A stretch of 64,000 nt of DNA, taken from the NCBI GenBank assembly GCA_019638615.1, contig JAHBTL010000003.1:231440-295439 (forward strand). The letters are read 5' to 3'. Numbering within the stretch: the stretch's first letter is position 1; every line of letters starts with the position of its first letter. Shown here in pieces: positions 52,729 to 62,254 of the stretch. The position numbers were made by a program, and so were the translations under genes. This DNA is from Chitinophagaceae bacterium (GTDB taxonomy: Bacteria > Bacteroidota > Bacteroidia > Chitinophagales > Chitinophagaceae). Under the pieces are notes generated by a model, which saw nothing but the letters and a program-made list of their open reading frames with translations, searched no databases and was not told the DNA's origin.

Positions 52729-53511
52729 ATGGTATTGAATATTCTTAAAGATAAGCCCACGAAGCTGTTCATTGTTATTGCCGCATTTTTTGTAGCGAAC
52801 GCTTTAATAGCTGAATGCATCGGCGGAAAAATTTTTTCGCTGGAGAAGCTGTTGGGATTTGAACCATTGAACCTGACGCTTTTCGGGCAAACCGGACTTT
52901 CTTTCAGCCTTACCTGCGGGGTATTGCTTTGGCCGCTTGAATTTGTGATGACGGATATAGTGAATGAATATTACGGACCCAAAGCCGTAAAAAGGATCAG
53001 CTATATAGCGGTTGCCCTGATATCCTATGCGTTTATCATGTTTTATGCCAGCATTCATATTCCCTATGCCGACTGGTGGCCGGCTTCGAAAACAGCCGAA
53101 GGAGTACCGGATATGCAGGTGGCCTTTACCGGTATTTTCGGGCAGGGCATGTGGATCATTTTCGGAAGCCTGGTGGCTTTCCTGGTGAGCCAGATGGTAG
53201 ATGTGTTTGTTTTCCACCGCATTAAAAAGGTTACGGGTGAAAAAAAGGTATGGCTGAGGGCTACGGGCTCTACGCTGGTATCGCAACTGATAGACAGCTT
53301 CATTGTGTTGACCATTGCATTTAAATTCGGCAGCAACTGGACATGGGCACAGGTGATAGCTGTAGGCTGTGTAAATTATATGTACAAGTTCACCGTTGCC
53401 ATCTTACTGACTCCTCTTATTTATTTCGCAGAGTCGCGGATTGAAAGATACATTGGTAAGGAAACTGCCATGCAAATGAAAAAAGCGGCAATGGGACAGG
53501 GCAGTGTATAA
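52729..53511 (+). CDS. yhhQ: Queuosine precursor transporter (VUT family)
   Basis: 260 residues with six or seven membrane segments. The VUT/YhhQ motifs are present: NALIAECIGGKIFSLEKLLG near the N-terminus, LLWPLEFVMTDIVNEYYGPK in the centre, SQMVDVFVFHRIKKVTG and the ending RATGSTLVSQLIDSFIVLTI. The family imports queuine or preQ precursors for tRNA modification at the inner membrane. There are no queG- or tgt-like neighbours in the window. The insertion before the first motif is longer than in Escherichia coli YhhQ, as usual in Bacteroidota. Confidence 0.9.
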   Translation: MVLNILKDKPTKLFIVIAAFFVANALIAECIGGKIFSLEKLLGFEPLNLTLFGQTGLSFSLTCGVLLWPLEFVMTDIVNEYYGPKAVKRISYIAVALISYAFIMFYASIHIPYADWWPASKTAEGVPDMQVAFTGIFGQGMWIIFGSLVAFLVSQMVDVFVFHRIKKVTGEKKVWLRATGSTLVSQLIDSFIVLTIAFKFGSNWTWAQVIAVGCVNYMYKFTVAILLTPLIYFAESRIERYIGKETAMQMKKAAMGQGSV

Positions 53512-53541
53512 GCATGCGGCTGTGTTCAGATGGCACCGGCG

Positions 53542-55278
53542 CTAATAACCTTCTGCGGCATCATCGCCACGTTTATCGGCTACTGCTTCCAGTACTAATT
53601 TACCATCCTTGCTTTTTTCTATTTTAATAAGCTCTGTTCTTCCAATAGAAGAACGCCTGGTAACGGTATATCCCATGCTGCTTAAGGAGTCTGATACAGA
53701 TTGCGGAAAACCTTCTTCCACAAAAACCTCGTCGGGCAGCCATTGATGATGGAACTTGGGTTTGTTAACCGCATTTTCGGCGCTGAGATTAAAATCAATT
53801 ACGTTCACAATACTCTGGAACAATGAAGTAGGAATGGTCGTTCCGCCCGGTGTGCCTACTACTATGTACGGACTTCCGTCTTTCAGCACAATGGTAGGTG
53901 TCATAGAACTTAGCATACGTTTACCGGGCGCAATGGCATTGGCCTCTGTGCCCAGTGCTCCGTACATATTGGGCACACCAGGCTTTGCGCTAAAATCATC
54001 CATTTCATCATTCAGTAAAAAACCGGCGCCTCCTGCTACTGTTCTGCTGCCATAACCGTCGTTAAGCGTGGTGGTAACTGCTACTACATTTCCCCATTGG
54101 TCGGCTACCGATAAATGGGTCGTTTCTTCACTTTCTTTGGGAAGGATACCGGCTTTTGTTTGCTCGCTGCTCCCCGCTTTGCCTGGTACATAATCTTCCA
54201 TTCTCTTTCGTATATAATGATCACTCAGCAAGGTATCAACCGGCACTCTTACAAAGTCAGCATCTCCCATATATTCAGCCCTGTCCGCATAAGCACGGCG
54301 CTCTGCTTCTACCATCAACTGCACGGCATTGGCAGACTGGAATCCCATTTTGCCTATGCTTTTGTCTTCTATCATTTTTAAACACTGCTTCAGTATAATG
54401 CCACCGCTGCTGGGCAGCGACATAGATACCAGGGTGTATCCCTTATAGTTAAAGATCACAGGTTTTCTTTCTTTGGCAGTGTAATTTTTCAGATCTTCTT
54501 CTGAAATAATGCCATTCGCTTTTTTCATTTCGGCAACGATTAACCGGGCTGTTTCGCCCTCATAAAACCCTTTTTGCCCTTTATCACGAATGCGCTTAAG
54601 CGTTTCAGCGAGGTCAGCCTGTATCAGCGTATCACCTTTTTTCCATTCGTTTGGTTTAAGAAAAGCGATTTTGGAACTGTTATACCGTTCTAAATCCGGG
54701 CGAATATGATTTAATCCCCCGGCTTCGGCTTCGGTAATTACAAACCCGTATTCAGCCAGGTCTATAGCGGGCTGAACCAGTTTTTCAAATGGCAGTGCTG
54801 CGTATTTCATGGAAGCGAAAAGACCGGCTACAGTGCCGGGTACGCCGGCAGACAGGTGTCCTCTCCGGCTCAACTGCATCACCGGGTTCCCTTCTTTATC
54901 AAGATACATATCCCGGTGCGCGGCCCCGGGCGCTTTTTCACGATAATCAATTGCAATATCGGAGCCATCCTGTAAGTGTGCTATCATAAAGCCGCCGCCG
55001 CCCAGGTTGCCCGCGCCCGGGTACACTACCGCCAATACCAATTGCACTGCTATGGCCGCATCAACCGCGTTGCCGCCCTGTTTTAATATTTCCACTCCAA
55101 CTTTACTGGCCAGGGGGTGTGCCGATACCACTGCGCCATTGCTGCCGGTAAATGATTTTTGTATGGTATACTGATAAGGGTTATACGAGGTTACTGGAAG
55201 ATGACTCTTACAGGAAAGAACGGCCAGGAACAGGATCAAAAAACTGTGTGTGGCTATTTTATTCATGAATAAAACCAT
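53542..55278 (-). CDS. ggt: Gamma-glutamyltransferase
   Basis: 578 residues; ATGs at 55278 or 55266 both fit, the latter giving MNKIATHSFLILFL. A lipoprotein signal (AVLSCKS) is followed by the Ntn-hydrolase precursor: HPLASKVGVEILKQGGNAVD, DYREKAPGAAHRDMYLDKEG and, at about 390, the autocatalytic Thr in ESEETTHLSVADQWGNVVAV. AGGAGFLLNDEMDDFSAKPG follows. It hydrolyses or transfers gamma-glutamyl groups of glutathione-like peptides; in Bacteroidota the natural substrate (gamma-glutamyl peptides) may differ. Standing alone on the minus strand. Confidence 0.93.
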   Translation of the reverse strand: MVLFMNKIATHSFLILFLAVLSCKSHLPVTSYNPYQYTIQKSFTGSNGAVVSAHPLASKVGVEILKQGGNAVDAAIAVQLVLAVVYPGAGNLGGGGFMIAHLQDGSDIAIDYREKAPGAAHRDMYLDKEGNPVMQLSRRGHLSAGVPGTVAGLFASMKYAALPFEKLVQPAIDLAEYGFVITEAEAGGLNHIRPDLERYNSSKIAFLKPNEWKKGDTLIQADLAETLKRIRDKGQKGFYEGETARLIVAEMKKANGIISEEDLKNYTAKERKPVIFNYKGYTLVSMSLPSSGGIILKQCLKMIEDKSIGKMGFQSANAVQLMVEAERRAYADRAEYMGDADFVRVPVDTLLSDHYIRKRMEDYVPGKAGSSEQTKAGILPKESEETTHLSVADQWGNVVAVTTTLNDGYGSRTVAGGAGFLLNDEMDDFSAKPGVPNMYGALGTEANAIAPGKRMLSSMTPTIVLKDGSPYIVVGTPGGTTIPTSLFQSIVNVIDFNLSAENAVNKPKFHHQWLPDEVFVEEGFPQSVSDSLSSMGYTVTRRSSIGRTELIKIEKSKDGKLVLEAVADKRGDDAAEGY

Positions 55279-55373
55279 TAAAAGGCAATATACTAAAGAA
55301 TTTTTTACATCATTTGTCTTTGCAGGGTTCTCTATGGCAGGGGTTTCTTAAATTGCCGCACAATTGTTAATAT

Positions 55374-57890
55374 ATGCGAAAACATGCATGTGCCTTATTG
55401 TCCTTCTTTTTTCTGATACATGTCGGGTACGCCCAGTTGCAATCGCCGGAAACATTTTTAGGATATAAGCTGGGGCAGCGGTACACCCCCCATTTTAAGA
55501 TCATCAATTATTTTAATCACGTAGCTTCTCATGCCGGGGCAATGGTAAAGCTGCAGCAGTATGGTGCAACCAATGAAGGGCGCACCCTGGTAGCGGCATT
55601 TGTTTCATTGCCGGAAAATATCAATAACCTCGAAAATATACGGAAGAACAATTTGCGCCTGGCTAATATGGCTTTAGACAGGATGGCGCCTGATGAAAAC
55701 GCGCCTGTTATTGTGTGGCTAAGCTACAATGTGCATGGAAATGAAACCTCCTCTTCCGAAGCGGCTATGCTGACCCTGTATGAACTGGTTAGCCCGGAGA
55801 ACCATAAAACAAAAGAATGGCTTAAAAATACCGTGGTGGTGATAGATCCCTGTATGAATCCTGATGGGCGCGACAGGTATGTAAACTGGTTTAACAGCAT
55901 TGCAGGCAAAAATTTTAACCCCCGTCTGGAAGCGAGGGAACACAGAGAGCCCTGGCCCGGCGGACGTACGAATCACTATAATTTTGACTTAAACCGCGAC
56001 TGGGCCTGGCAAACACAGGTAGAGTCGAGGCACCGGCTTGAGCTGTACCAGCAATGGTATCCCCAGATACATGTAGATTATCATGAACAGGGCATCAATA
56101 ATCCCTATTATTTTGCTCCTGCAGCACAGCCCTATCATGAAATCATTACTCCCTGGCAAAGGGAATTTCAACTGAGCATAGGACGGAACAATGCAAAGTA
56201 TTTTGATGAAAACGGCTGGTTGTTTTTTACCAGGGAAGTATTTGATCTTTATTATCCTTCTTACGGAGATACCTACCCTATATATAACGGCGCCATAGGT
56301 ATGACTTATGAGCAGGCGGGAGGAGGATCTGCAGGGCTGGGGGTATATAAAAAAGAAGGAGACACGCTTACCTTGTACGACCGGCTGATCCATCACTATA
56401 CTACGGGTGTAAGCACTATTGAAATCTCTTCGCTGAATGCGTCAAGGCTGATAAAAGAGTTCAGGAAATTTTTCAATGATGCTGTTTCCAAAGGCGCCGG
56501 CAGTTATAAAAGCTTTGTAATTAAATACAATGAAGCAGACGGTCAGCGTATTGCATCGTTACTGGAACTGCTTGACAAAAACGGCATTCAATATACCGGC
56601 GGCAGCGGCACGGCCAAAGGGTTCAATTACGCCAATGGAAAAGAAGAAACATTTACTATCGGCAAAAATGATATTGTGATCAGTGGTTTGCAGCCCAAAT
56701 CGACCTTGATTGAAGTATTGTTCGAGCCGCAACCCAAACTGGTTGATACCGCAACGTATGATATTACGGCCTGGGCTTTACCCTATGTATACGGTGTAAA
56801 TGCATATGCCGTAAAGGAAAAAATAACCGGCGGCGGACCCTATATTAAACCTCCTAATATTGTAAATAGTGTCGGGCAAACCTATGGGTATGTAATTCCG
56901 TGGGAAGGTATTCAAAGTGCAAAAGCGGCGACTCAATTAATGCAAAAAGGTGTAAAGCTGAGGTTTGCATCCAGGGATTTTGAAGTAAACGGCAAAACCT
57001 TTAAAAGAGGAGCGGTGCTGGTGCTTAAAACCAGTAATATGCTTACCATAGACCAGCTATGGAAGCTTACCACTGATATTTGTAATTCCGAAAATGTGAA
57101 GGCATATCCTGTAAATACGGGTTTTGTGGATAAAGGGTATGACTTTGGAAGTGAGAATGTACGTTATATCAAGCCACCTAAAATAGGATTGTTGTCTGGT
57201 GAAGGAGCAAATTCCAACGCTGCGGGAGAAATATGGTTTTTCCTGGAACAGGAGCTGGATTATCCTGTTACGCTGATCAATGTAAACGACCTGGACAGGA
57301 TTCAATGGGATGATCTTGATGTGTTGATCATACCGGACGGAAGGTATAAATTCCTGGCAGATGAGAACGGGTCAAAAGAGTTGAGATCCTGGGTTAGAAA
57401 GGGAGGAAAAGTAATTGCTTTGGAAAGCGCTGTCGCACAATTGGCAAAAACCGAATCAGGATTAAAATTTAAGAAAGAGGAAGACAGTGTTGAAAAAAAG
57501 GATGCCTACAGCGCATTGAAAAAATTTGAAAACCAGGAAAGGGATTATATATCTTCTACCACGCCCGGCTCTATTTACAAAGTACAGCTGGACAACACGC
57601 ACCCGCTGGCATTTGGTTATCCCGGGTATTATTATACCCTGAAAATGGATGATAATTTTTATGAATTTATTGATGAAGGCTGGAATGTGGGCGTGATCAA
57701 AAAAGACAACTGGGTTACCGGGTTTGTAGGGACGAAGCTGAAAAAGAAGCTAAATGACGGATTGATATTTGGTGTGGAGGATATGGGAAGGGGAACGATT
57801 GTTTACCTGGCAGACAATGTTTTATTCCGGAATTTCTGGCAGAACGGTAAACTTATGTTTTGCAACGCATTATTCCTGGTAGGGCAATAA
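55374..57890 (+). CDS. M14-family zinc carboxypeptidase, secreted
   Basis: 838 residues with a signal peptide (cut near GYAQ). The peptidase domain (about 40-390) has the zinc motif in [16 protein letters not shown] (His and Glu), Arg-rich [19 protein letters not shown], the second zinc His in [16 protein letters not shown] and Glu in [14 protein letters not shown]. The remaining part (about 400-838) is beta-rich, with [20 protein letters not shown] and [19 protein letters not shown], a GATase1-like form seen in long M14 members of Bacteroidota. It cleaves C-terminal residues from peptides outside the cytoplasm. Confidence 0.88.
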   Translation: MRKHACALLSFFFLIHVGYAQLQSPETFLGYKLGQRYTPHFKIINYFNHVASHAGAMVKLQQYGATNEGRTLVAAFVSLPENINNLENIRKNNLRLANMALDRMAPDENAPVIVWLSYNVHGNETSSSEAAMLTLYELVSPENHKTKEWLKNTVVVIDPCMNPDGRDRYVNWFNSIAGKNFNPRLEAREHREPWPGGRTNHYNFDLNRDWAWQTQVESRHRLELYQQWYPQIHVDYHEQGINNPYYFAPAAQPYHEIITPWQREFQLSIGRNNAKYFDENGWLFFTREVFDLYYPSYGDTYPIYNGAIGMTYEQAGGGSAGLGVYKKEGDTLTLYDRLIHHYTTGVSTIEISSLNASRLIKEFRKFFNDAVSKGAGSYKSFVIKYNEADGQRIASLLELLDKNGIQYTGGSGTAKGFNYANGKEETFTIGKNDIVISGLQPKSTLIEVLFEPQPKLVDTATYDITAWALPYVYGVNAYAVKEKITGGGPYIKPPNIVNSVGQTYGYVIPWEGIQSAKAATQLMQKGVKLRFASRDFEVNGKTFKRGAVLVLKTSNMLTIDQLWKLTTDICNSENVKAYPVNTGFVDKGYDFGSENVRYIKPPKIGLLSGEGANSNAAGEIWFFLEQELDYPVTLINVNDLDRIQWDDLDVLIIPDGRYKFLADENGSKELRSWVRKGGKVIALESAVAQLAKTESGLKFKKEEDSVEKKDAYSALKKFENQERDYISSTTPGSIYKVQLDNTHPLAFGYPGYYYTLKMDDNFYEFIDEGWNVGVIKKDNWVTGFVGTKLKKKLNDGLIFGVEDMGRGTIVYLADNVLFRNFWQNGKLMFCNALFLVGQ

Positions 57891-57902
57891 GCTACATATT
57901 AT

Positions 57903-57910
57903 TACCTTTG
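57903..57910 (+). promoter_or_regulatory. -7 box of prfC, near-leaderless
   Basis: TACCTTTG (TAnnTTTG) ends eight bases before the ATG at 57919. The message would start within a few bases of the start codon. No -33 box is clear. Confidence 0.5.
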
Positions 57911-57918
57911 CGCCGCTC

Positions 57919-59520
57919 ATGAAATATACAGACGAGATCAATAAGCGTAAAACATTCGCCATTATATCGCACCCCGATGCGGGAAAAACCACCCTGACCG
58001 AAAAATTACTGTTGTTTGGCGGCGCCATACAAACAGCCGGCGCGGTAAAAAGCAACAAGATAAAAAAGCATGCTACCAGCGATTTCATGGAAATTGAAAA
58101 GCAGCGTGGTATCTCGGTAGCTACCAGCGTAATGACCTTCGAATACGAAGGATTCCTGATTAACCTGTTAGACACCCCCGGTCACAAAGATTTTGCTGAA
58201 GATACTTACCGTACCCTGACTGCTGTTGACAGTGTAATACTGGTGATTGACAGTGTAAATGGTGTGGAAGCCCAAACGCGCCGGCTGATGGAAGTATGCC
58301 GCATGCGCGATACCCCGGTAATTGTGTTCATCAATAAAATGGACCGCGACGGCAAAATGCCTTTTGACCTGCTGGAAGAGATTGAAAAAGAACTGCACAT
58401 TCAACTGCACCCCATGAGCTGGCCCATTAACAGCGGTAAAGACTTTAAAGGGGTATACAATCTTTTTGATAAGAATCTTTTGCTGTTTTCCGCCAATACG
58501 AAGGCAAACGATGAGGATGTGATACATATCACCGACCTGTCTGACGAATCGTTGATTGCCAGGGTAGGGGAACGCGACGCCGGACAACTGCGGGAAGATG
58601 TTGAGTTAATTGACGGGGTATACGGAGAACTGAATGTAAATGCCTACCTGCAGGGAAAGATAGCCCCTGTGTTTTTTGGCAGTGCGGTTAATAATTTTGG
58701 AGTAAAGGAAATGCTGGATACTTTTATCCGCATTGCGCCTGCTCCGTTATGCCGTCCCACATCAGTAAAGGAAGTATGTCCCGGCGATGAAAAATTCAGC
58801 GGCTTTGTTTTTAAGATACATGCCAATCTCGATCCCAAGCATCGTGACAGGATCGCTTTTTTACGGGTATGCTCCGGCAGGTTTGAAAGAAACAAATATT
58901 ATCATCATGTACGTTTGGATAAGGATGTGCGCTTCAGCAATCCTTATTCATTTTTGGCACGCCAGAAAGATGTAATTGAGGAAGCTTATCCGGGTGATGT
59001 GGTAGGATTGTTTGATACCGGTAATTTTAAGATAGGAGATACACTTACAGAAGGCGCTGATTTTTACTTTACCGGCATTCCCAGCTTTTCGCCGGAGCTG
59101 TTCAAGGAAGTGGTGAATAAGGATCCCATGAAAACCAAACAACTGGAAAAAGGTTTGCTTCAGCTAACAGATGAGGGGGTTGCGCAATTGTTTACACAGC
59201 ACGGCGGAAACAGGAAAATAATCGGCTGTGTGGGCGACCTGCAGTTTGAAGTAATACAATACCGGTTGTTACAGGAATACGGGGCTTCTGTACAGTTCAA
59301 TACTTTACCTTTTTATAAAGCCTGCTGGATCACGTCGGACGATAAGAAAAAACTGGATGACTTTATCCGTTTTAAAACCGCCAATGTAGTGTTGGATAAA
59401 GATGAGCACCTGGTATATCTTGCCCAAAGCGAATGGTTCCTTAACACAGAAATTACAAACAACCCGGATATTAAATTCCATTTTACCAGTGAAATTCATA
59501 AGGAAGGGTATGGAGTTTGA
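57919..59520 (+). CDS. prfC: Peptide chain release factor 3
   Basis: 533 residues, close to the length in Escherichia coli. The GTPase domain has [14 protein letters not shown] (P-loop), [12 protein letters not shown] (switch I), DTPGHKDF (switch II) and INKMDRDG (NKxD). Domains 2 and 3 follow, with the RF3-specific [20 protein letters not shown] and [21 protein letters not shown]3 recycles RF1/RF2 from the ribosome after stop-codon recognition. The stop codon TGA lies inside the first word of heptad array 7. Confidence 0.94.
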   Translation: MKYTDEINKRKTFAIISHPDAGKTTLTEKLLLFGGAIQTAGAVKSNKIKKHATSDFMEIEKQRGISVATSVMTFEYEGFLINLLDTPGHKDFAEDTYRTLTAVDSVILVIDSVNGVEAQTRRLMEVCRMRDTPVIVFINKMDRDGKMPFDLLEEIEKELHIQLHPMSWPINSGKDFKGVYNLFDKNLLLFSANTKANDEDVIHITDLSDESLIARVGERDAGQLREDVELIDGVYGELNVNAYLQGKIAPVFFGSAVNNFGVKEMLDTFIRIAPAPLCRPTSVKEVCPGDEKFSGFVFKIHANLDPKHRDRIAFLRVCSGRFERNKYYHHVRLDKDVRFSNPYSFLARQKDVIEEAYPGDVVGLFDTGNFKIGDTLTEGADFYFTGIPSFSPELFKEVVNKDPMKTKQLEKGLLQLTDEGVAQLFTQHGGNRKIIGCVGDLQFEVIQYRLLQEYGASVQFNTLPFYKACWITSDDKKKLDDFIRFKTANVVLDKDEHLVYLAQSEWFLNTEITNNPDIKFHFTSEIHKEGYGV

Positions 59521-59745
59521 GGTTTATAGTTTTGGGTTTGTGGTTTATGGCTATCAGCCTTCAGCTATCAGCTATTAGTGAGTTTTATTTATAGTTTATA
59601 TTTGAGAAACCATAAATCCGAAATTTGCAACGTGTGATCTGAAGCGTGCGACAGCCATCAACTCTCAACTCGCAACTGTGAGATCTCAAATTCCAAATCG
59701 ATCATCCCTGTAACCCGTAACTACAAACCATAAATCAGAAACTTC
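59515..59745. repeat. Heptad array 7 (33 x 7 bp)
   Basis: The longest array. The first word GTTTGAG holds the prfC stop codon; then GTTTATA, GTTTTGG, GTTTGTG, GTTTATG, GCTATCA, GCCTTCA, GCTATCA, GCTATTA, later GAAACCA, TAAATCC, CTCTCAA, CTCGCAA, ATCTCAA, ATTCCAA, TAACCCG, TAACTAC, AAACCAT, AAATCAG. It ends one base before the stop of the convergent Uma2 gene. Confidence 0.85.
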
Positions 59746-59746
59746 T

Positions 59747-60286
59747 TCAACTCCATATATCAGCAAAATCCGGGGTAACGCTGCAACCTTCTTCCAGTTG
59801 GAAAGTAAATTGGGGAGTGGCAGCGTTTACGCGTAGCTGGTACCCGCCGTTCTGCAATTCGTATATCTCGATCTTTTCCTCATCCGCATCTACTATCAGG
59901 TAATAATGTACGCCCTGTGTTCTATATAATTCAAATTTGGTATGACGGTCTCTTAATGCCGTTGAAGGAGACAATATCTCCACCACCAATGCCGGCGGAA
60001 AATCAAGGTAAGGCTTTTTGATCTCGTTACAAACGATCAGTATATCAGGTTGAATAATAGTGTCTTCGGATATTTTATAATCCAGAGGATCATATACTTC
60101 GCAGTGGTTGCATTTTTTTAATACTGAGCCAAATGCAACAATCAGCCTGGCTGAAGTTTTTTGATGTTTAGGAACAGGCAAAGGACTCATCGCGATCGGG
60201 TGGCCTTCAATCAGTTCCCAGCGTCCTTCCCATTGCTGGTACTCGTTATAGGTATAATGTGGTAATATTTTATTGGCTAAGCCCAT
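59747..60286 (-). CDS. Uma2 family (DUF820) restriction-endonuclease-fold protein
   Basis: 179 residues. The Uma2 domain: HYTYNEYQQWEGRWELIEGH, HQKTSARLIVAFGSVLKKCN, DTIIQPDILIVCNEI with the catalytic Asp, PALVVEILSPSTALRDRHTK with the Glu-x-Leu site, then FELYRTQGVHYYLIVDADEE. The PD-(D/E)XK-like core is intact. These proteins are numerous in cyanobacteria and some Bacteroidota; no function is established. It is convergent with prfC across heptad array 7. Confidence 0.9.
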   Translation of the reverse strand: MGLANKILPHYTYNEYQQWEGRWELIEGHPIAMSPLPVPKHQKTSARLIVAFGSVLKKCNHCEVYDPLDYKISEDTIIQPDILIVCNEIKKPYLDFPPALVVEILSPSTALRDRHTKFELYRTQGVHYYLIVDADEEKIEIYELQNGGYQLRVNAATPQFTFQLEEGCSVTPDFADIWS

Positions 60287-60339
60287 ATGTAAATTTAAAA
60301 TAAAAAAACGGTTCCGGCAATTTATGAAGCTTGGGGGAG

Positions 60340-60367
60340 GTTTGAGCTATCAGCTGTCAGCAATTCC
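60340..60367. repeat. Heptad array 8 (4 x 7 bp)
   Basis: GTTTGAG, CTATCAG, CTGTCAG, CAATTCC: a short piece using the words of the large arrays, located just upstream of the Uma2 gene on its far side. Confidence 0.45.
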
Positions 60368-60372
60368 CGCCA

Positions 60373-60398
60373 GGGGCTGACCAAAAAGGTCGTCGTTG
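60373..60398. repeat. Single end of the palindromic element
   Basis: GGGGCTGACCAAAAAGGTCG followed by TCGTTG repeats the outer end of the element at 33481-33629. Here only one end is found. Confidence 0.55.
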
Positions 60399-60430
60399 TA
60401 TATAGAGCGAAAACTTAAAATGTGCCCAGG

Positions 60431-60892
60431 CTAAACGATGCCCGCTTTAACAATATCAGCCACCACCTTGTCTATAGGAAGCGTAACGCTGTCTTCCGAA
60501 AATTCATTCCAGTTTATAAAACGGAAGGTTTCTGTTTCGCCTCTTTGCTCATAGATCGCCATTTCTCTTTCATCAAAATCAAAAGGCTGGGTCCGTAACG
60601 GCGTTTTGATAGGCTCTAAAGCCCTGGCAAAATAATAGATAGCAATGATCTGGTGATCGGGTGTAAAAGCCGACATCTGGAAAAAATCAGTAGTATAAAT
60701 ATGCTTGCCTATTTCCACATCCAGGTTCATTTCCTCCATGAACTCGCGTTTTAAGCAATCCCTGGTACCTTCTCCAAACTCAAGCCCGCCCCCGGGAAAC
60801 TTGGTATAATAACTGCCTCTTATATATTCATCGCTTACCAACACCTGCTTTTCTTCATTGATCAATAAACCGTATACTCTTACGTTAAACAT
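60431..60892 (-). CDS. NUDIX hydrolase
   Basis: 153 residues. The Nudix box is complete: GGGLEFGEGTRDCLKREFME continues EMNLDVEIG, fitting GX5EX7REUXEEXGU. The enzyme cleaves nucleoside diphosphates linked to another group; the start motif FNVRVYGLLINEEKQVLVSD is that of small MutT-like house-cleaning members. Substrate unknown. The -7 box on this strand (60901-60908, TACGTTTG) is eight bases ahead of the ATG, suggesting a very short or absent leader. Confidence 0.92.
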   Translation of the reverse strand: MFNVRVYGLLINEEKQVLVSDEYIRGSYYTKFPGGGLEFGEGTRDCLKREFMEEMNLDVEIGKHIYTTDFFQMSAFTPDHQIIAIYYFARALEPIKTPLRTQPFDFDEREMAIYEQRGETETFRFINWNEFSEDSVTLPIDKVVADIVKAGIV

Positions 60893-60979
60893 TTTTATTT
60901 CAAACGTACATGAAATTTTTCATTCGTAAAACCTGCCCGTATAATAAGGTGGGAGGGGATAAGGAGTAGGGTATAGGGT

Positions 60980-61144
60980 ACCAACAACACACAGGCTAAT
61001 CAACAGGCAGACGCTGAGAAACCAAGCCATGTAGAGACTCGTTGGAGAAGGAGTGGAGGGGTTGTTCAACTGGCAAACGGAGAGGAAATAGAAGTATCAG
61101 TAAGAAGAAGGGATGAGTTTATCAAAAAAATTACGCAGATATAG
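60980..61144 (+). pseudogene. LytTR DNA-binding domain, 3' fragment
   Basis: 54 codons, open from an in-frame stop at 60974. The second half (RRSGGVVQLANGEEIEVSVR to KKITQI before the stop) is the end of a LytTR domain. The first half (TNNTQANQQADAEKPSHVE) does not match LytTR and corresponds to a sequence repeated at 62117-62154, so a recombination joint lies near 61030. There is no start codon. A functional protein is excluded. Confidence 0.65.
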
Positions 61145-61203
61145 TTTGGGAAAAAGTTTACCTTATTCTTTTAAAAAAATGACCCGAAAGTGCATTGATT
61201 GAA

Positions 61204-61407
61204 TCATATATCTAGTTTAAGCATAATCAATCGACCTCTTTCTATGTGAGGAAGAATAAAAGTCGAAAATGGAGTTTCACTTTCAATTTTTTTGAGAATT
61301 TTTTGATCTCGAAAAGATGAATCTGCGGAAATGAATGAATATTTAAAATCATACCGGGGAGGATTTAGTGTGTACAAAAAACATTCAGATTCCTTGGCTG
61401 GTTGCAA
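61204..61407 (-). pseudogene. 3' end of an unknown protein, fused after an RHS fragment
   Basis: A frame continuous to about 61500 (DSLYGKKINEIQPNLFYYQL, LYTLNPPRYDFKYSFISADS, ERGRLIMLKLDI at the end) with no start codon of its own. It is in a different frame from the RHS fragment that it overlaps. It reads like real protein of unknown family, for example the tail of an immunity or toxin gene. The 5' part was lost when the RHS piece was joined to it. Confidence 0.4.
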
Positions 61408-61469
61408 GTTACCATTGCTTAAATCATATGAGCTTAGCTGATAATAGAATAAATTTGGTTGTATTTCAT

Positions 61470-62162
61470 TTATTTTTTTACCGTATAACGAATCGTAGTC
61501 CAGGTGTAAAAGCAGTCGATTAAATCAAAATCATTATTCTGCTCGATGCCATTGTACTTGTATTTATTCTCCGGCTCTCCGAACGCCAGTGCTTTAGACG
61601 ATATCCCCGCCATGGTCAATCCGAACGGATAATAATGTGTCTCTTCAGGGATAGCTCCCCGCCATGCGGGGTAAACTGCAATATACACATATCCGTTCTT
61701 CGGGGCTGTTTTATTTGTAAGGTCAGTATGCGTTTTAACAACACTGTTGCCACCAACCCTGCTGAACCCGCTGCTTATTACCTGGAACCTCTCATCAAAA
61801 AATATACAATTGATGTACGCTTTCGGCACTGTGGGCGTTCCTGCCGCATCGGTGGTTTGGTTGGTCAGCAGGCTGCTGATACCGCTTGTTACATCACCGA
61901 TGCCATTGAGCTGCGAAGCGGTAATGCCGCCGTGGGTAGCCGCTGCGGTACCGCCCAGGGGTCCTCCTAATAATCCCGTTAATATGTCCAGGATGGGCAC
62001 GGCGCTGTTGGCTCCGGTGCCTCCTGTATTGTTGGTAAAATAATAGCTTTTGCCAAAGATGTCTATCTTATCGCCTGCCATTACTTTTACTCTCCGCCTA
62101 CCGCAGAGTCGCCAGCTAACACACATGGCTAAGCGCAGGCAGACACTGCGGAGAACTCTCAC
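61470..62162 (-). pseudogene. Displaced RHS core fragment
   Basis: The true homology begins at about 62084 (VMAGDKIDIFGKSYYFTNNT, the typical segment of Chitinophagaceae RHS proteins), continues through SSGFSRVGGNSVVKTHTDLT and NKTAPKNGYVYIAVYPAWRG, and ends with [20 protein letters not shown] and GIEQNNDFDL, where the core repeats should go on but the frame is lost. The first 26 codons are unrelated sequence. An internal deletion also removed part between YVYI and ETHYYPFG. It is an orphan tip of the kind left when RHS toxins are exchanged. Confidence 0.8.
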
Positions 62163-62254
62163 TCTGTGGAGAACGAAGGCTTACGTTTTTCAAAAAGATA
62201 CGCAGGCAAGACTTGCTCAATAATACAAAGGCCCCGTGAGGGGCTTTTGTTGTT

